A DNA stretch of 64,000 bases from Chitinophagaceae bacterium (GCA_020403425.1 JADBXR010000008.1:206986-270985); one strand, 5' to 3'; shown: positions 48,885 through 59,570, numbered from the stretch's first letter. Numbers and translations are program-made. The notes: generated by a model not told the origin, from the letters alone.

Positions 48885-50495
48885 ATGAGAAAAAACACCC
48901 GCCTGTCGGTGCTGCTGGCATTGGCCCTGCCTGTTGCCGGGCTGGCCCAGACCGAAAAAGTGGACCCTGCCATCATGCAGCAGATCCGCAAGGAAGGCCT
49001 CGAGAACTCCAAAGTGATGGATATCGCCTTTCACCTGACCGATAAAAGTGGCAATCGCCTTACGGCATCCCCCGGTTTCATGCGCGCCGCCAATTATGCA
49101 AAGGAAACACTGGCTGGCTGGGGCCTCTCCAATGCAGCCATACAGCCCTGGGGCGAGTTCGGCAAAGGCTGGGAACTGGAAAAGAGTTATGTGGCCATTA
49201 CAGCCCCTTATTATAAGGCACTTGCCGCACACCCTAAAGCCTGGACTTCGGGTACCAAGGGACCAAAGAATGCCGAAGTACTGGTCATCAACGCGAAAGA
49301 TTCAGCCGAACTGCAGGCTTATCGCGGGCAGCTGAAGGGAAAACTGTTGATACTTGACCAGTCAACCCCATACAAACACTCATTCAAACCCGATGCCGTT
49401 AGGTATACCGATGCGGAACTGGAAGTGATGGCCAACGCCAAAGCTCCGGCGCCCCGTCAGGGACAAGCCAATGCCACCGATACTGCCGCCCTAAGAAGGC
49501 AACGGGAGGCCATGGCAGCACGTTTCAACAACCCTGCCGCCCGTATGCTGGCAGTACTGAAAAACATGGCCAAAGAAGAGGGAGCCGTGGCTTTGTTCAG
49601 CAATGGCGGCACACGCAGTCACGACGGAACCGTTTTTGCCCAGGGAGGAGGTGCCTACAAAGCCAACGACCCGGAGAACTTCGCCGATATTGTGTTGGGT
49701 GTGGAAGATTACAATACCGTACTGCGACTGGCCAAATCGGGCGAGACAGTGAAAATGGATGTGGATGTGAAGACCAGGTTCCAGACCAAGGACCTGAATG
49801 GATATAATGTCATTGCAGAAATTCCGGGTACCGATCCGGCATTGAAGGATGAAGTGGTGATGATCGGCGCACACCTCGATAGCTGGCAAACCGCTACCGG
49901 GGCCACGGATAATGCATCGGGATCAGCGGTGATGATGGAAGCCATCCGCATCCTGAAATCGCTGGGATTCAGCAACCGGCGTACCATCCGCATCGGTCTG
50001 TGGAGCGGCGAAGAGCAGGGATTGCTGGGATCAAGAGCCTATGTAAAGAACACGTTCGCCGATCCTGCTACCATGCAAACAACACCGGCACACGAGAAAT
50101 TCTCTTCCTACTTCAATATCGATAACGGTACCGGAAAGATCAGGGGTATCTATCTGCAGGGCAATGAAGCCTGTCGCGACATCTTTGCGCAATGGCTTGC
50201 GCCCTTCAAAGACCTGGGCGCCACGACCGTTACCATCAACAATACAGGCGGAACCGACCACCAGGCTTTTGATGCAGTTGGTCTGCCGGGTTTTCAGTTC
50301 ATCCAGGACCCGATCGAATATGACACCCGTACGCACCACAGCAATATGGACAGCTACGATCACCTGATAGAAGCCGACCTGAAACAGATCTCCACCATTG
50401 TTGCCGCATTCGTATTCAATGCATCGCAGCGTGATGACAAATTGCCTCGCAAGGAAATGCCCAAACCCAGACCGGCAGGCGGATTTGGGTTTTAA
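48885..50495 (+). CDS. M28-family zinc peptidase, secreted
   Basis: IGAHLDSWQTATGATDNASGSAVMMEAIRIL, LWSGEEQGLLGSRAYV, GGTDHQAFDAVGLPGFQFIQ. Confidence 0.9.
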   Translation: MRKNTRLSVLLALALPVAGLAQTEKVDPAIMQQIRKEGLENSKVMDIAFHLTDKSGNRLTASPGFMRAANYAKETLAGWGLSNAAIQPWGEFGKGWELEKSYVAITAPYYKALAAHPKAWTSGTKGPKNAEVLVINAKDSAELQAYRGQLKGKLLILDQSTPYKHSFKPDAVRYTDAELEVMANAKAPAPRQGQANATDTAALRRQREAMAARFNNPAARMLAVLKNMAKEEGAVALFSNGGTRSHDGTVFAQGGGAYKANDPENFADIVLGVEDYNTVLRLAKSGETVKMDVDVKTRFQTKDLNGYNVIAEIPGTDPALKDEVVMIGAHLDSWQTATGATDNASGSAVMMEAIRILKSLGFSNRRTIRIGLWSGEEQGLLGSRAYVKNTFADPATMQTTPAHEKFSSYFNIDNGTGKIRGIYLQGNEACRDIFAQWLAPFKDLGATTVTINNTGGTDHQAFDAVGLPGFQFIQDPIEYDTRTHHSNMDSYDHLIEADLKQISTIVAAFVFNASQRDDKLPRKEMPKPRPAGGFGF

Positions 50496-50563
50496 ACTAC
50501 TATTATTCGAAAGATAATTCTATGATGGCTTTGCCACGCCCTCCAGAGCGGGCAAAGAGCTTG

Positions 50564-50607
50564 TTATAGCTAAGTTATAGCTAACTTATAGTTAAGTTAT
50601 ACCTATG
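50564..50607 (+). repeat. four tandem 11-bp repeats (TTATAGCTAAG-like)
   Basis: TTATAGCTAAG TTATAGCTAAC TTATAGTTAAG TTATACCTATG. Confidence 0.85.
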
Positions 50608-50764
50608 CCTGCCCGGGTACTTTCCGGTAATACTTCGGTGCTGGTCCGGTAGTGACCCAGCCGCTAATGGGGGTCCTATGGTATGGCTATTGTGGGGGTA
50701 AGCGGTGAATGACAATTTATCTTTCGAACTGTAATTGGTTTTTAAACCACTGAATAAACAGTAA

Positions 50765-50802
50765 AAGGTCAGGGGGTCGGAATCAAACCAGCCCCTGACC
50801 TT
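50765..50802. terminator. terminator-like hairpin
   Basis: AAGGTCAGGGG / CCCCTGACCTT, 11-bp perfect stem, then TCCCTTTATTTT. Confidence 0.65.
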
Positions 50803-50912
50803 CCCTTTATTTTCGGCTATTTACCATAATCGGCCTCCCTGCTTCTCACTTTCTTTCCACATCAGACGCTTTCTTTCCTGCCACAAACTGCACCGCTGTA
50901 TATTTGTTCTCC

Positions 50913-53555
50913 ATGTCAAAATCCAGCGCAGATACCCCTTTAATGCAGCAACACAGGGCCATTAAGCAAAAATACCCTGATGCCATCCTGTTATTTCGTG
51001 TGGGCGATTTTTATGAAACATTCGGGGAAGATGCGATCGTTGCTTCCAAAGTGTTGGGCATCACCCTGACCAAAAGGAACAATGGTGCGGCAGCTTCCAG
51101 TGAACTGGCCGGTTTTCCGCATCATGCGTTGGACACTTACCTGCACAAACTGGTAAAAGCCGGTTACCGAGTTGCCATCTGCGATCAGTTGGAAGATCCC
51201 AAGACCGTTAAAGGCATCGTGAAAAGAGGCGTTACCGAGATGGTGACACCGGGCGTGGCCACCAACGACAAATTACTGGAACATAACAGCAATAATTTTC
51301 TGGCGGCGATTCATTTTACCGATAAGGGCACCGGCATCGCATTCCTGGATATCTCAACCGGCGAGTTCTTTATTGCCGAAGGTAATGATGAATACATCGA
51401 CAAGCTGCTGCAGGGACTCAAACCCGCAGAAGTCATTTACCAACGCAGTTACCAGAAACATTTTAAAGAGACCTTCGGTGCCAGGTTCTACACGTACACC
51501 ATGGAGAGCTGGATCTTTGATGAGGCTTTTGCCACCGAGAGTCTGCTCAAACATTTTCAGACACACTCGCTGAAAGGGTTTGGGATAGAAAGCCTGCACA
51601 ACGGCATTACCGCTGCCGGCGCCATTTTATATTACCTGAAAGAAACGGAACATCCCAATCTGCAGCACATCACTTCCATCCAGCGGATGGAGCGGGAGGA
51701 TTTCCTGTGGATGGACCGCTTTACCATACGCAACCTGGAATTGCTGCATACCGGAACCGATACCGGCAACAGTTTATTGAAAGTGCTGGACAATACGGTG
51801 AGTCCCATGGGGGCCCGTATGCTGCGCAGATGGATGATCTTTCCGTTAAAGGATATTGGCCGCATCAATGAACGGTTGGATGCTGTCGCGTTCCTGGTAC
51901 TGCAACCAGACCTACGCAAACAACTGGCACAAGCCATCAATACCTGCGGGGATATTGAGCGGCTGGTGAGCAAGATCCCGATGAAGAAGATCAATCCGCG
52001 TGAAGTGATGCAGCTGGCGAAAGGACTGGAGCAGACCGCACTGATCAAACAGACCTGCGCCGTTGCAGACAACCCCTACCTTCAGCGTTTGGCAGACGCA
52101 TTGGATAGCTGTGAAACGATCTTGCACAAGATCCGTAAAGAGATCAATGACAATCCACCAGTAGCAGTGAACAAGGGGGAAGTGATCAAAGCAGGTGTTC
52201 ACGAAGAGCTGGACCAATTACGCAATATTGCCAGTGGCGGAAAGGAATTTCTCGTTAACATACAGCAAAGGGAAGCGGAGAAAACAGGGATATCCTCCCT
52301 CAAGATCAGCTTCAATAATGTGTTTGGCTATTATCTTGAAGTAACCAATATACACAAGAACAAAGTTCCGGCCGATTGGATCCGCAAACAGACCCTGGCC
52401 AATGCTGAAAGATATATCACGCCCGAACTGAAGGAATACGAAGAAAAGATCACCGGTGCGGAAGACAAGATACTGGCCATTGAACTGGACCTGTATGACA
52501 AGCTTCTATTGGCCTTACAGGACTATATCGCACCAATACAGGTAAATGGCAATATGCTGGCTACCCTGGACTGCCTGGTGTGTTTTGCAGAGGACGCATT
52601 ACAGTACAATTATAAAAAACCGGAACTACACGAAGGGGTTGAACTGGCTTTTACAGAAAGCCGCCACCCCGTGATCGAAAGGAACCTACCTGCAGGCGAG
52701 CAGTATATTTCCAACGACATCCTATTGAATCAGAACGACCAGCAGATCATCATTCTGACCGGACCGAACATGAGCGGTAAGAGTGCGATATTACGGCAGA
52801 CCGCCCTCATCACGCTGATGGCGCACATGGGAAGTTTTGTTCCGGCCAGTTCTGCAAGAGTGCCGCTTACCGATAAGATCTTTACCAGGGTAGGCGCCAG
52901 CGACAACCTGAGTGGTGGTGAATCCACTTTCATGGTGGAGATGAATGAGACTGCCAGCATCATCAATAACATTTCGCAACGCAGCCTGATCCTGCTGGAT
53001 GAGATCGGTCGCGGCACATCCACCTATGATGGCATTTCCATTGCCTGGAGTATCGTAGAATACCTGCACAACTCTCCTGCGGCCCCTAAAACACTGTTTG
53101 CCACGCACTATCACGAGTTGAATGAGCTGGAGGAGAAATTGCACCGTGTGCAGAATTATCATGTCACCAACAAGGAAGTAGGTAATAAGATCATATTCCT
53201 TCGGAAACTGGCAAGAGGGGGCAGTACACATAGCTTTGGTATTCATGTGGCCAAGATGGCCGGTATGCCCCCTGCATTGATCGACCGGGCAAATGAGATC
53301 CTGGCACAACTGGAGGAAAGGTCGGGAAGAGATACACATCAGGAAACGGCAGGTGACATACCCGCCAGTATGCGGGTTCCCTCAGCACAGAGCCTTAAGA
53401 ACCTATCGGCTCCACAGATGCAGTTATCCATCTTTGATGCCCACTCCGAGACCTTTGATGAGATAAGAAAAAAACTCAACGACCTGGACATCAACCGCCT
53501 GACGCCGGTAGAAGCTTTGATGAAACTGAACGAGATCAAAAGCCTTCTGAAATGA
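50913..53555 (+). CDS. mutS: DNA mismatch repair protein MutS
   Basis: TPLMQQHRAIKQKYPDAILLFRVGDFYETFGEDA, LTGPNMSGKSAILRQTALI, LLDEIGRGTSTYDGISIAWS; start taken at MSKSSAD. Confidence 0.97.
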   Translation: MSKSSADTPLMQQHRAIKQKYPDAILLFRVGDFYETFGEDAIVASKVLGITLTKRNNGAAASSELAGFPHHALDTYLHKLVKAGYRVAICDQLEDPKTVKGIVKRGVTEMVTPGVATNDKLLEHNSNNFLAAIHFTDKGTGIAFLDISTGEFFIAEGNDEYIDKLLQGLKPAEVIYQRSYQKHFKETFGARFYTYTMESWIFDEAFATESLLKHFQTHSLKGFGIESLHNGITAAGAILYYLKETEHPNLQHITSIQRMEREDFLWMDRFTIRNLELLHTGTDTGNSLLKVLDNTVSPMGARMLRRWMIFPLKDIGRINERLDAVAFLVLQPDLRKQLAQAINTCGDIERLVSKIPMKKINPREVMQLAKGLEQTALIKQTCAVADNPYLQRLADALDSCETILHKIRKEINDNPPVAVNKGEVIKAGVHEELDQLRNIASGGKEFLVNIQQREAEKTGISSLKISFNNVFGYYLEVTNIHKNKVPADWIRKQTLANAERYITPELKEYEEKITGAEDKILAIELDLYDKLLLALQDYIAPIQVNGNMLATLDCLVCFAEDALQYNYKKPELHEGVELAFTESRHPVIERNLPAGEQYISNDILLNQNDQQIIILTGPNMSGKSAILRQTALITLMAHMGSFVPASSARVPLTDKIFTRVGASDNLSGGESTFMVEMNETASIINNISQRSLILLDEIGRGTSTYDGISIAWSIVEYLHNSPAAPKTLFATHYHELNELEEKLHRVQNYHVTNKEVGNKIIFLRKLARGGSTHSFGIHVAKMAGMPPALIDRANEILAQLEERSGRDTHQETAGDIPASMRVPSAQSLKNLSAPQMQLSIFDAHSETFDEIRKKLNDLDINRLTPVEALMKLNEIKSLLK

Positions 53556-53580
53556 TCTGACAGCAATCCAACTCTTATTT

Positions 53581-53988
53581 ATGCAACAATACATCACCCA
53601 TTTTGCCCTGGTCGTACGCGATTACGATGAAGCCATCGCCTTTTATACCCAAAAACTGAATTTCAGGTTACTGGAAGACACGGTGTTGAGTGAGACCAAA
53701 CGATGGGTACTGGTAGCACCACCCGGTGCCAAAGAGTGTAGCATACTGCTGGCCAAAGCGGCAACGGAAGAACAAATATCCAGGATCGGGAACCAAACGG
53801 GCGGCCGCGTATTCCTGTTCCTGAACACCGATGATATCTGGCGCGATTATGAAGCCATGAGTGCCAAAAATATCAAGTTCATCCGAACACCACAGACAGA
53901 AGCCTATGGCATAGTTGCCGTATTCGAGGACCTCTATGGCAATCTATGGGATCTGATCCAACAGGAAAGTAAATTCACATCGCAATAA
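53581..53988 (+). CDS. VOC/glyoxalase-superfamily protein
   Basis: HFALVVRDYDEAIAFYTQKLNFRLLEDT, VFEDLYGNLWDLIQ. Confidence 0.93.
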   Translation: MQQYITHFALVVRDYDEAIAFYTQKLNFRLLEDTVLSETKRWVLVAPPGAKECSILLAKAATEEQISRIGNQTGGRVFLFLNTDDIWRDYEAMSAKNIKFIRTPQTEAYGIVAVFEDLYGNLWDLIQQESKFTSQ

Positions 53989-53998
53989 GCGCTTCCTA

Positions 53999-55648
53999 TC
54001 AGCCGGCCAGTACTTTTTTACTGCGGTCAATGGCGGCGGTGAAAGTTTCGGTCACGTTGGCTTTTCCTACGGCAAACAGCAACCGGGCATCCTTCAATTC
54101 CTGCAATACCTGTGTACTATGCACTTCCGAAAGGATGATCTTGGTACCTCTGTGCCTGGATTCCTTGTGCACCTCCTGCAAGGTCTTGATCCCCGTGGCA
54201 TCGATGATCGGCACCCTGCGCATACGGATGATCAGTATCCTGGGTGGTTTCTCGATAAAACGCATGGCATCTTTGAACTTGTATGCCGCACCAAAGAAGA
54301 GTGGCCCTGTGATCTCAAACACTTCCACTCCTTTGGGAAGCTGGTAGTCATCGATCGAGTCAACATCCGAACCGCTCTCTTCCGCTTGCAACGTCATACT
54401 CTTCACATCGCTCACTTTGATGATCTTCTGCATGAACAGGAATACCGCCAGCACCATACCGATTTCGATGGCCACTGTAAGGTCTACAAGTACCGTCAGG
54501 AAAAAAGTGGTCAGCAATACCGCCACATCGCTGCGGGGGCCCTTGAACACAGACAGGAAACTCTCCCACTCGCTCATATTGTAGGCCACCACCACCAGGA
54601 TGCCGGCCAGTGTGGCCATGGGTATCAGAGAGGCCCACTGTCCTATGAACAACATGATAAGCAACAGGGTCACTGCGTGAACCATACCGGCAACAGGTGT
54701 TCTTCCGCCATTTTTGACATTGGTTGCGGTCCTGGCAATGGCACCCGTTGCAGGAATACCGCCAAACAGGGAGGAAAAGATATTTGCCGTTCCCTGCGCC
54801 ACCAGTTCCATATTGGAGCGATGGTTCCCACCGATCATACCATCGGCCACCACAGCAGACAGCAACGATTCAATACCACCCAGCAGGGCGATGGTGAATG
54901 CCGGCTGCATCAGCTGTTTGATGGTTTGCAGGTCTATCTGGGGGAATACAGGAGAGGGCAGTGAGGAAGGGATACTTCCGAAACGGCTGCCGATGGTCTC
55001 AACGGGCAGATGAAAAAAATAAGCAACGGAAGTGGTCAGTAATATCGCGATCAGTGAACCCGGGATCTTATGGGAGATCTTTGGCCATAACTGAATAATG
55101 ATCACCGTTATGGCAGCCATCACCAACGCGATCCAGTTAACCGAAGAAAAGTGCTCTGCATAAGCGCCCCATTTATCCAGGAAATCGGCCGGAACAGCCC
55201 CCATTTGCAGCCCCAGGAAATCTTTTATCTGCGATGAAAAGATGATCAGGGCGATGCCGCTGGTGAATCCGATGATCAAGGGATGCGGGATGAATTTGAT
55301 CACAGCACCCAGTCTTGCGAAACCCATGATGATCAGCATGATACCGGCCAACAGCGTGGCGATGATCAATCCGTTCACACCAAACTGCTGAACGATACCG
55401 TACACCACCACTATGAATGCCCCCGTAGGACCACCGATCTGGACTTTGCTCCCCCCCATGGCCGATATGATAAAACCCGCCACAACAGCCGTGAACAAAC
55501 CTTTCTCAGGCGACACACCCGATGCAATGGCAAATGCTATGGCCAATGGCAAAGCCACAATACCCACAATGATACCGGCCATCAGGTCCTTGGAGAACTG
55601 CTGCCGGCTATAATTCTTCAGCGTATCAACCAGTTTGGGTTTGAACAT
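53999..55648 (-). CDS. SulP-family anion transporter with C-terminal STAS domain
   Basis: MAGIIVGIVALPLAIAFAIASGV, TGAFIVVVYGI, STAS-like PPRILIIRMRRVPIIDATGIKTL. Confidence 0.93.
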   Translation of the reverse strand: MFKPKLVDTLKNYSRQQFSKDLMAGIIVGIVALPLAIAFAIASGVSPEKGLFTAVVAGFIISAMGGSKVQIGGPTGAFIVVVYGIVQQFGVNGLIIATLLAGIMLIIMGFARLGAVIKFIPHPLIIGFTSGIALIIFSSQIKDFLGLQMGAVPADFLDKWGAYAEHFSSVNWIALVMAAITVIIIQLWPKISHKIPGSLIAILLTTSVAYFFHLPVETIGSRFGSIPSSLPSPVFPQIDLQTIKQLMQPAFTIALLGGIESLLSAVVADGMIGGNHRSNMELVAQGTANIFSSLFGGIPATGAIARTATNVKNGGRTPVAGMVHAVTLLLIMLFIGQWASLIPMATLAGILVVVAYNMSEWESFLSVFKGPRSDVAVLLTTFFLTVLVDLTVAIEIGMVLAVFLFMQKIIKVSDVKSMTLQAEESGSDVDSIDDYQLPKGVEVFEITGPLFFGAAYKFKDAMRFIEKPPRILIIRMRRVPIIDATGIKTLQEVHKESRHRGTKIILSEVHSTQVLQELKDARLLFAVGKANVTETFTAAIDRSKKVLAG

Positions 55649-55753
55649 ATGTACTGTACGTTTAAGGATACTGACACATAGGTATACAGAACATCATCAG
55701 GTAATGTCATTGCTGTATACCGCCGTGCTAAAAGAACTTTTATACGAATCCTG

Positions 55754-56404
55754 CTATACCTTGATCCAGAACTTCAGAAGCTCATCTGCGGTAGCCCCTA
55801 CTTCATGGTAATCACCGGGGATCTCATGCTCGGTGCTGTGAAAAGTGGCCAGACGCGTGCCGGACGGTTTCTTCTCCAGTTGACGGAACAGATAGCGGCT
55901 ATACTGCGCATAACGCTCGCGCGAATACACCACGTCTTCATCTATCCGAAAGCTATCATCCAGGTTCTCAAAAAAAGCATTGAAAAAATAAAAATGATCG
56001 TAGTCCGACAGATCGGTATGCAGGAGGTTCTGATGCAGGAATGAGACATTGGTAAAACCAAGCTTTCGCCTGGCATCTTCGGCACAGGCCACGAGATTGG
56101 CCCTTTGTTCTATACCGGTGTAGGTTCCATCCGGACAATAATAGGCCGCAGCGAGGCAAAATTTTCCTGCGCCACTGCCGATATCGAGAATACGTTTGTG
56201 AGAGTCTGCTGTAAGGAATTCAGCTGCCTTGCGTGCCACATGAAGGGGTGTCCAGTGCATATTTGCCTGGGACTGCACAGCTTCGGGATACAAGCGATGA
56301 AACTGCAGATCGGATGCGAACCATTGGTGGATGGACCCGGGTACTGTATGAACAGCTTGTGTTGTATGTAATGGCCCCTTTTGAGCCATCTTACCTGCCT
56401 TCAT
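55754..56404 (-). CDS. class I SAM-dependent methyltransferase
   Basis: ILDIGSGAGKFCLAAAYYCPDGTYTGIEQR motif I. Confidence 0.82.
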   Translation of the reverse strand: MKAGKMAQKGPLHTTQAVHTVPGSIHQWFASDLQFHRLYPEAVQSQANMHWTPLHVARKAAEFLTADSHKRILDIGSGAGKFCLAAAYYCPDGTYTGIEQRANLVACAEDARRKLGFTNVSFLHQNLLHTDLSDYDHFYFFNAFFENLDDSFRIDEDVVYSRERYAQYSRYLFRQLEKKPSGTRLATFHSTEHEIPGDYHEVGATADELLKFWIKV

Positions 56405-56436
56405 GGTGCAAAGTTACTGATTTGGCAGCGATTTGT

Positions 56437-57615
56437 CTACAGGTAAGATAACCACCATTGATCATGTGTGGCTTTGTAACGAGCGTAACGCCTGCAGAAC
56501 GGATATAAAACAGCCACCACTGCCATCCAGATCAGGTACACCACTCCCAGTGAATAGCCGAAATCATTGGGCCGGAACAACATCATACCGGTTGCGGCCT
56601 GCGATAAGGTATACCCACTGGCAAAAAAAGCAATGGTACACAGCAGGTGAATGAGAAAAAAGTGGAGCAGGTAATAGAATAAAGGTACCCGTCCATACAC
56701 CACTACTACATCTGTCCACTTGGTTTTGACCTTTTCCAGCCAGGCAAGCAGGATCAGGGCAGGCCCCAGTGTGATACAGCAATACAGGAAAGAAGGCGGA
56801 TACTTGGATACATTGAAGAAGGATAAGACAGTGGCCGTGCTGTTCTTTTGCGCTGTCCATATGACCGGGTCGCCATAAGCGTTCAGCCAGCGAACCAGGA
56901 AAAAAGCCAGTGTGGCGGTCAAGCCAAAACCGATGAGTTTACGCCGACGTTTACCGGCATCATAATCAGGCACGAACAAGGTACCCATGCAATAACCCAG
57001 CAACATGATGCCCGGCCAGGGAATCAATGGATACAGCACTCCAAAGAAACGCCCCGGAGCATATTGAACAAAATATTGCTGGTGCAGCAGCCCCCACCCT
57101 AAACTCGTTTTTTCCATGGCCGTGGTGTTCAGACTGTCCAGCATATTGTGTCCCACCACCATCAAAAGCCCGATCACAAACAACACATTGATGGGCAGAT
57201 AGATGAATGCCGCCAGCAGGATCATGGATATCCCTGTCACCCAGATCACCTGTAAACCTAGGAAATGGTACAGGGGATCGAAGGAAAATAACAGGTTAAA
57301 TATTGTAATTTCCAGCAGTACCAGCCATACCCCTCTTTTCAGCAGAAAAACAGACTGTTCCTTTCTCGTTCTTTTCCTGCCAGACAAAAAAGCGGAAGTG
57401 CCTGCCAGAAATACGAATACAGGTGCGCAAAAATGGGTAATGAAACGGGTAAAGAATAGAATGGGTGTTGTGGTGGCAGGATCGGTGGGATCACTGGTCA
57501 TGGCCCCGGCATGAAAAAAATCCCGCACATGATCGAGTGCCATCAAGATCATGATACCGCCGCGGAGGATATCTATCGAATCGATCCTTTTTTTCAGTAA
57601 GGCCAGTTGTTCCAT
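56437..57615 (-). CDS. DUF1624 / heparan-alpha-glucosaminide N-acetyltransferase-like membrane protein
   Basis: IDSIDILRGGIMILMALDHVRDFFH; FITHFCAPVFVFLAGTSAFL; multi-TM. Confidence 0.85.
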   Translation of the reverse strand: MEQLALLKKRIDSIDILRGGIMILMALDHVRDFFHAGAMTSDPTDPATTTPILFFTRFITHFCAPVFVFLAGTSAFLSGRKRTRKEQSVFLLKRGVWLVLLEITIFNLLFSFDPLYHFLGLQVIWVTGISMILLAAFIYLPINVLFVIGLLMVVGHNMLDSLNTTAMEKTSLGWGLLHQQYFVQYAPGRFFGVLYPLIPWPGIMLLGYCMGTLFVPDYDAGKRRRKLIGFGLTATLAFFLVRWLNAYGDPVIWTAQKNSTATVLSFFNVSKYPPSFLYCCITLGPALILLAWLEKVKTKWTDVVVVYGRVPLFYYLLHFFLIHLLCTIAFFASGYTLSQAATGMMLFRPNDFGYSLGVVYLIWMAVVAVLYPFCRRYARYKATHDQWWLSYL

Positions 57616-57700
57616 AGTTCGGTTTTGGGTAAAATACGGAAACTATTCCTCATGTAACAGCTTTGTACAACAAATAACCAAAGCAGTTTATAAAGCATTA

Positions 57701-58600
57701 TTACTGAATAGTATTATCGACCGCATACCAGTATTCATTGCCATAATACCCGTTCCCGTTCCTGAATACCATCCATGAGATGATCACTGATTTCTTATTC
57801 TTTTGCCAGGTATATTGTAGACCATCCGGACTAACATATCCTGATACCGGGGAAAATCCGAACAATTGTGAATAGGTATCAACCATCTTCATCTTGAGGT
57901 CCTTACTGGAAGCATAGTCCTGGTATTTGCTGATCAGTTTGGGATACTCGATGTTATTTCTGAATCCGACAATTTTCTTATTGTCGTTCACATAGACCGA
58001 TACATTCGTCACATCTTTGGAACTGATCAGTTTCAATCCGGGGAAAAGACCACTTCTCTCACTGGAGGTCCTTCGGAAAAAATCAGGGTGTTTTTTCTCG
58101 GCTTCCTCGAGCGACTGGCCAAATTCCCAGCCTGTTGTCCATGAAAAATCTCGGAAAATTTTTTCTTTACTTACAGAGTCGGCCACTTTTTTTTCCTTCA
58201 GGTCCTTCTCCTCTATACTTTTCTGTTCCATTTCCAGTTTCAGCTTCACCACTTCCAATACTTTATCCTCATTAAAATCCCTGATATCTGGAGAAGTTTG
58301 AAAAGCAGCAATGGTCTGCCATAGACTATCCCTGTAATTCCGCTGTGTTTTAGCCAGTTCGCTTTCTATCTGGATCTGGAGATAGAGGATCTTGCAGTTG
58401 GCTCCACCTAACTTTGTTTTTGCATTTTTCAGGAAGGTGAGCGCAACGGGATAATTGGCTTTCCCGTAATTCTCTTCAGCCAGCATGTAAGCCGCTTTGG
58501 CTTCCGTTTCATTCACTTGACTGTATAGGGGACCAAAGAACAGCATCAATACAAAAACAAACATCCCCTTCTGAATAGCATTCATATAAACCGATTTCAT
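57701..58600 (-). CDS. hypothetical exported protein, paralog A of a tandem pair
   Basis: Signal peptide; NETEAKAAYMLAEENYGKANYPVALTFLKNAKTKLGGANCKILYLQIQIESELAKTQRNYRDSLW near-identical to the neighbour. Confidence 0.8.
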   Translation of the reverse strand: MKSVYMNAIQKGMFVFVLMLFFGPLYSQVNETEAKAAYMLAEENYGKANYPVALTFLKNAKTKLGGANCKILYLQIQIESELAKTQRNYRDSLWQTIAAFQTSPDIRDFNEDKVLEVVKLKLEMEQKSIEEKDLKEKKVADSVSKEKIFRDFSWTTGWEFGQSLEEAEKKHPDFFRRTSSERSGLFPGLKLISSKDVTNVSVYVNDNKKIVGFRNNIEYPKLISKYQDYASSKDLKMKMVDTYSQLFGFSPVSGYVSPDGLQYTWQKNKKSVIISWMVFRNGNGYYGNEYWYAVDNTIQ

Positions 58601-58660
58601 CTATAGATAATAAAATTCAACAGCGCCTCAGTAATTACCCAAACCTTACCGGAAAATTCT

Positions 58661-59560
58661 TTAATACGATTCATCCACTATATCTGAGACATAGGCCCCA
58701 TAAAAGCCATCTCCTTTTCTGATGATTTTTGTCCAGTCACGGGTGAACGTTTTACCTTTTTTCTTCCATACGAATCCTAAACCATCAGCAGAAGGCAGAG
58801 AAATAGGTTCGAATCCGAATAGTTTATTGTTATTATCCCGCTCATTCAGCATGGATTTTTTAAATGCTTCGTAATTATTTTTTTTACTATCGCCCTCCTC
58901 ATACTCCTGAACGATCCTGTTGCCGACGATCTTCCCGTTTTTGATGAAAACAGAAGCGATCACGGTAAACGTGTTATAGGATACAGGTTTTGACGATATC
59001 ATTTCCAGTCCGGGATAATCCTGGCTCATTTCCGTTTTTGTTTTTCGGAAAAAAACAGGATACATCTTTTCTGCTTCCTTCACCGTTAACCCCAGATTCA
59101 ACCCCGCAGTGAAACGCCAGTCTTTGAAGGTCTTCTCATTCTTCGCCTCTTCTGCTGCCTTCTGTTCTGCCAGCAAAGCCTTCTCTTCCGTTAGTTTTTG
59201 TGCTAACTCCAGTTTCATTTTCACCACTTCCAATACCTTATCCTCATTGAAATCCTTAACATCCGGCGCAGCCTGAAAAGCGGCGATCGTATTGAGCAGG
59301 CTATCCCTGTAATTCTTTCGCGTTTTGGCCAATTCACTTTCTATCTGGATCTGGAGATACAAGATCTTGCAGTTGGCGCCACCCAGGCTGGTCTTGGCAT
59401 TTTTCAGGAACGTGAGCGCTACCGGGTAGTTGCCCTTGCCATAATTCTCCTCAGCCAGCATATAGGATGCTTTGGCCTCGGTCTCGTTTATCTGTGCCAA
59501 TGCCGGTAAAGATGATAGTAATAAAAAAGAAAGAACGATACACAAACGCATGGGTCTCAT
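58661..59560 (-). CDS. hypothetical exported protein, paralog B of a tandem pair
   Basis: INETEAKASYMLAEENYGKGNYPVALTFLKNAKTSLGGANCKILYLQIQIESELAKTRKNYRDSLL. Confidence 0.8.
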   Translation of the reverse strand: MRPMRLCIVLSFLLLSSLPALAQINETEAKASYMLAEENYGKGNYPVALTFLKNAKTSLGGANCKILYLQIQIESELAKTRKNYRDSLLNTIAAFQAAPDVKDFNEDKVLEVVKMKLELAQKLTEEKALLAEQKAAEEAKNEKTFKDWRFTAGLNLGLTVKEAEKMYPVFFRKTKTEMSQDYPGLEMISSKPVSYNTFTVIASVFIKNGKIVGNRIVQEYEEGDSKKNNYEAFKKSMLNERDNNNKLFGFEPISLPSADGLGFVWKKKGKTFTRDWTKIIRKGDGFYGAYVSDIVDESY

Positions 59561-59570
59561 ATTTAGTCAA

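Noticed and set aside
54119-54964. 281-aa plus-strand ORF
   Set aside because: Antisense shadow of the SulP transporter; His/Gln-rich translation without domain features.
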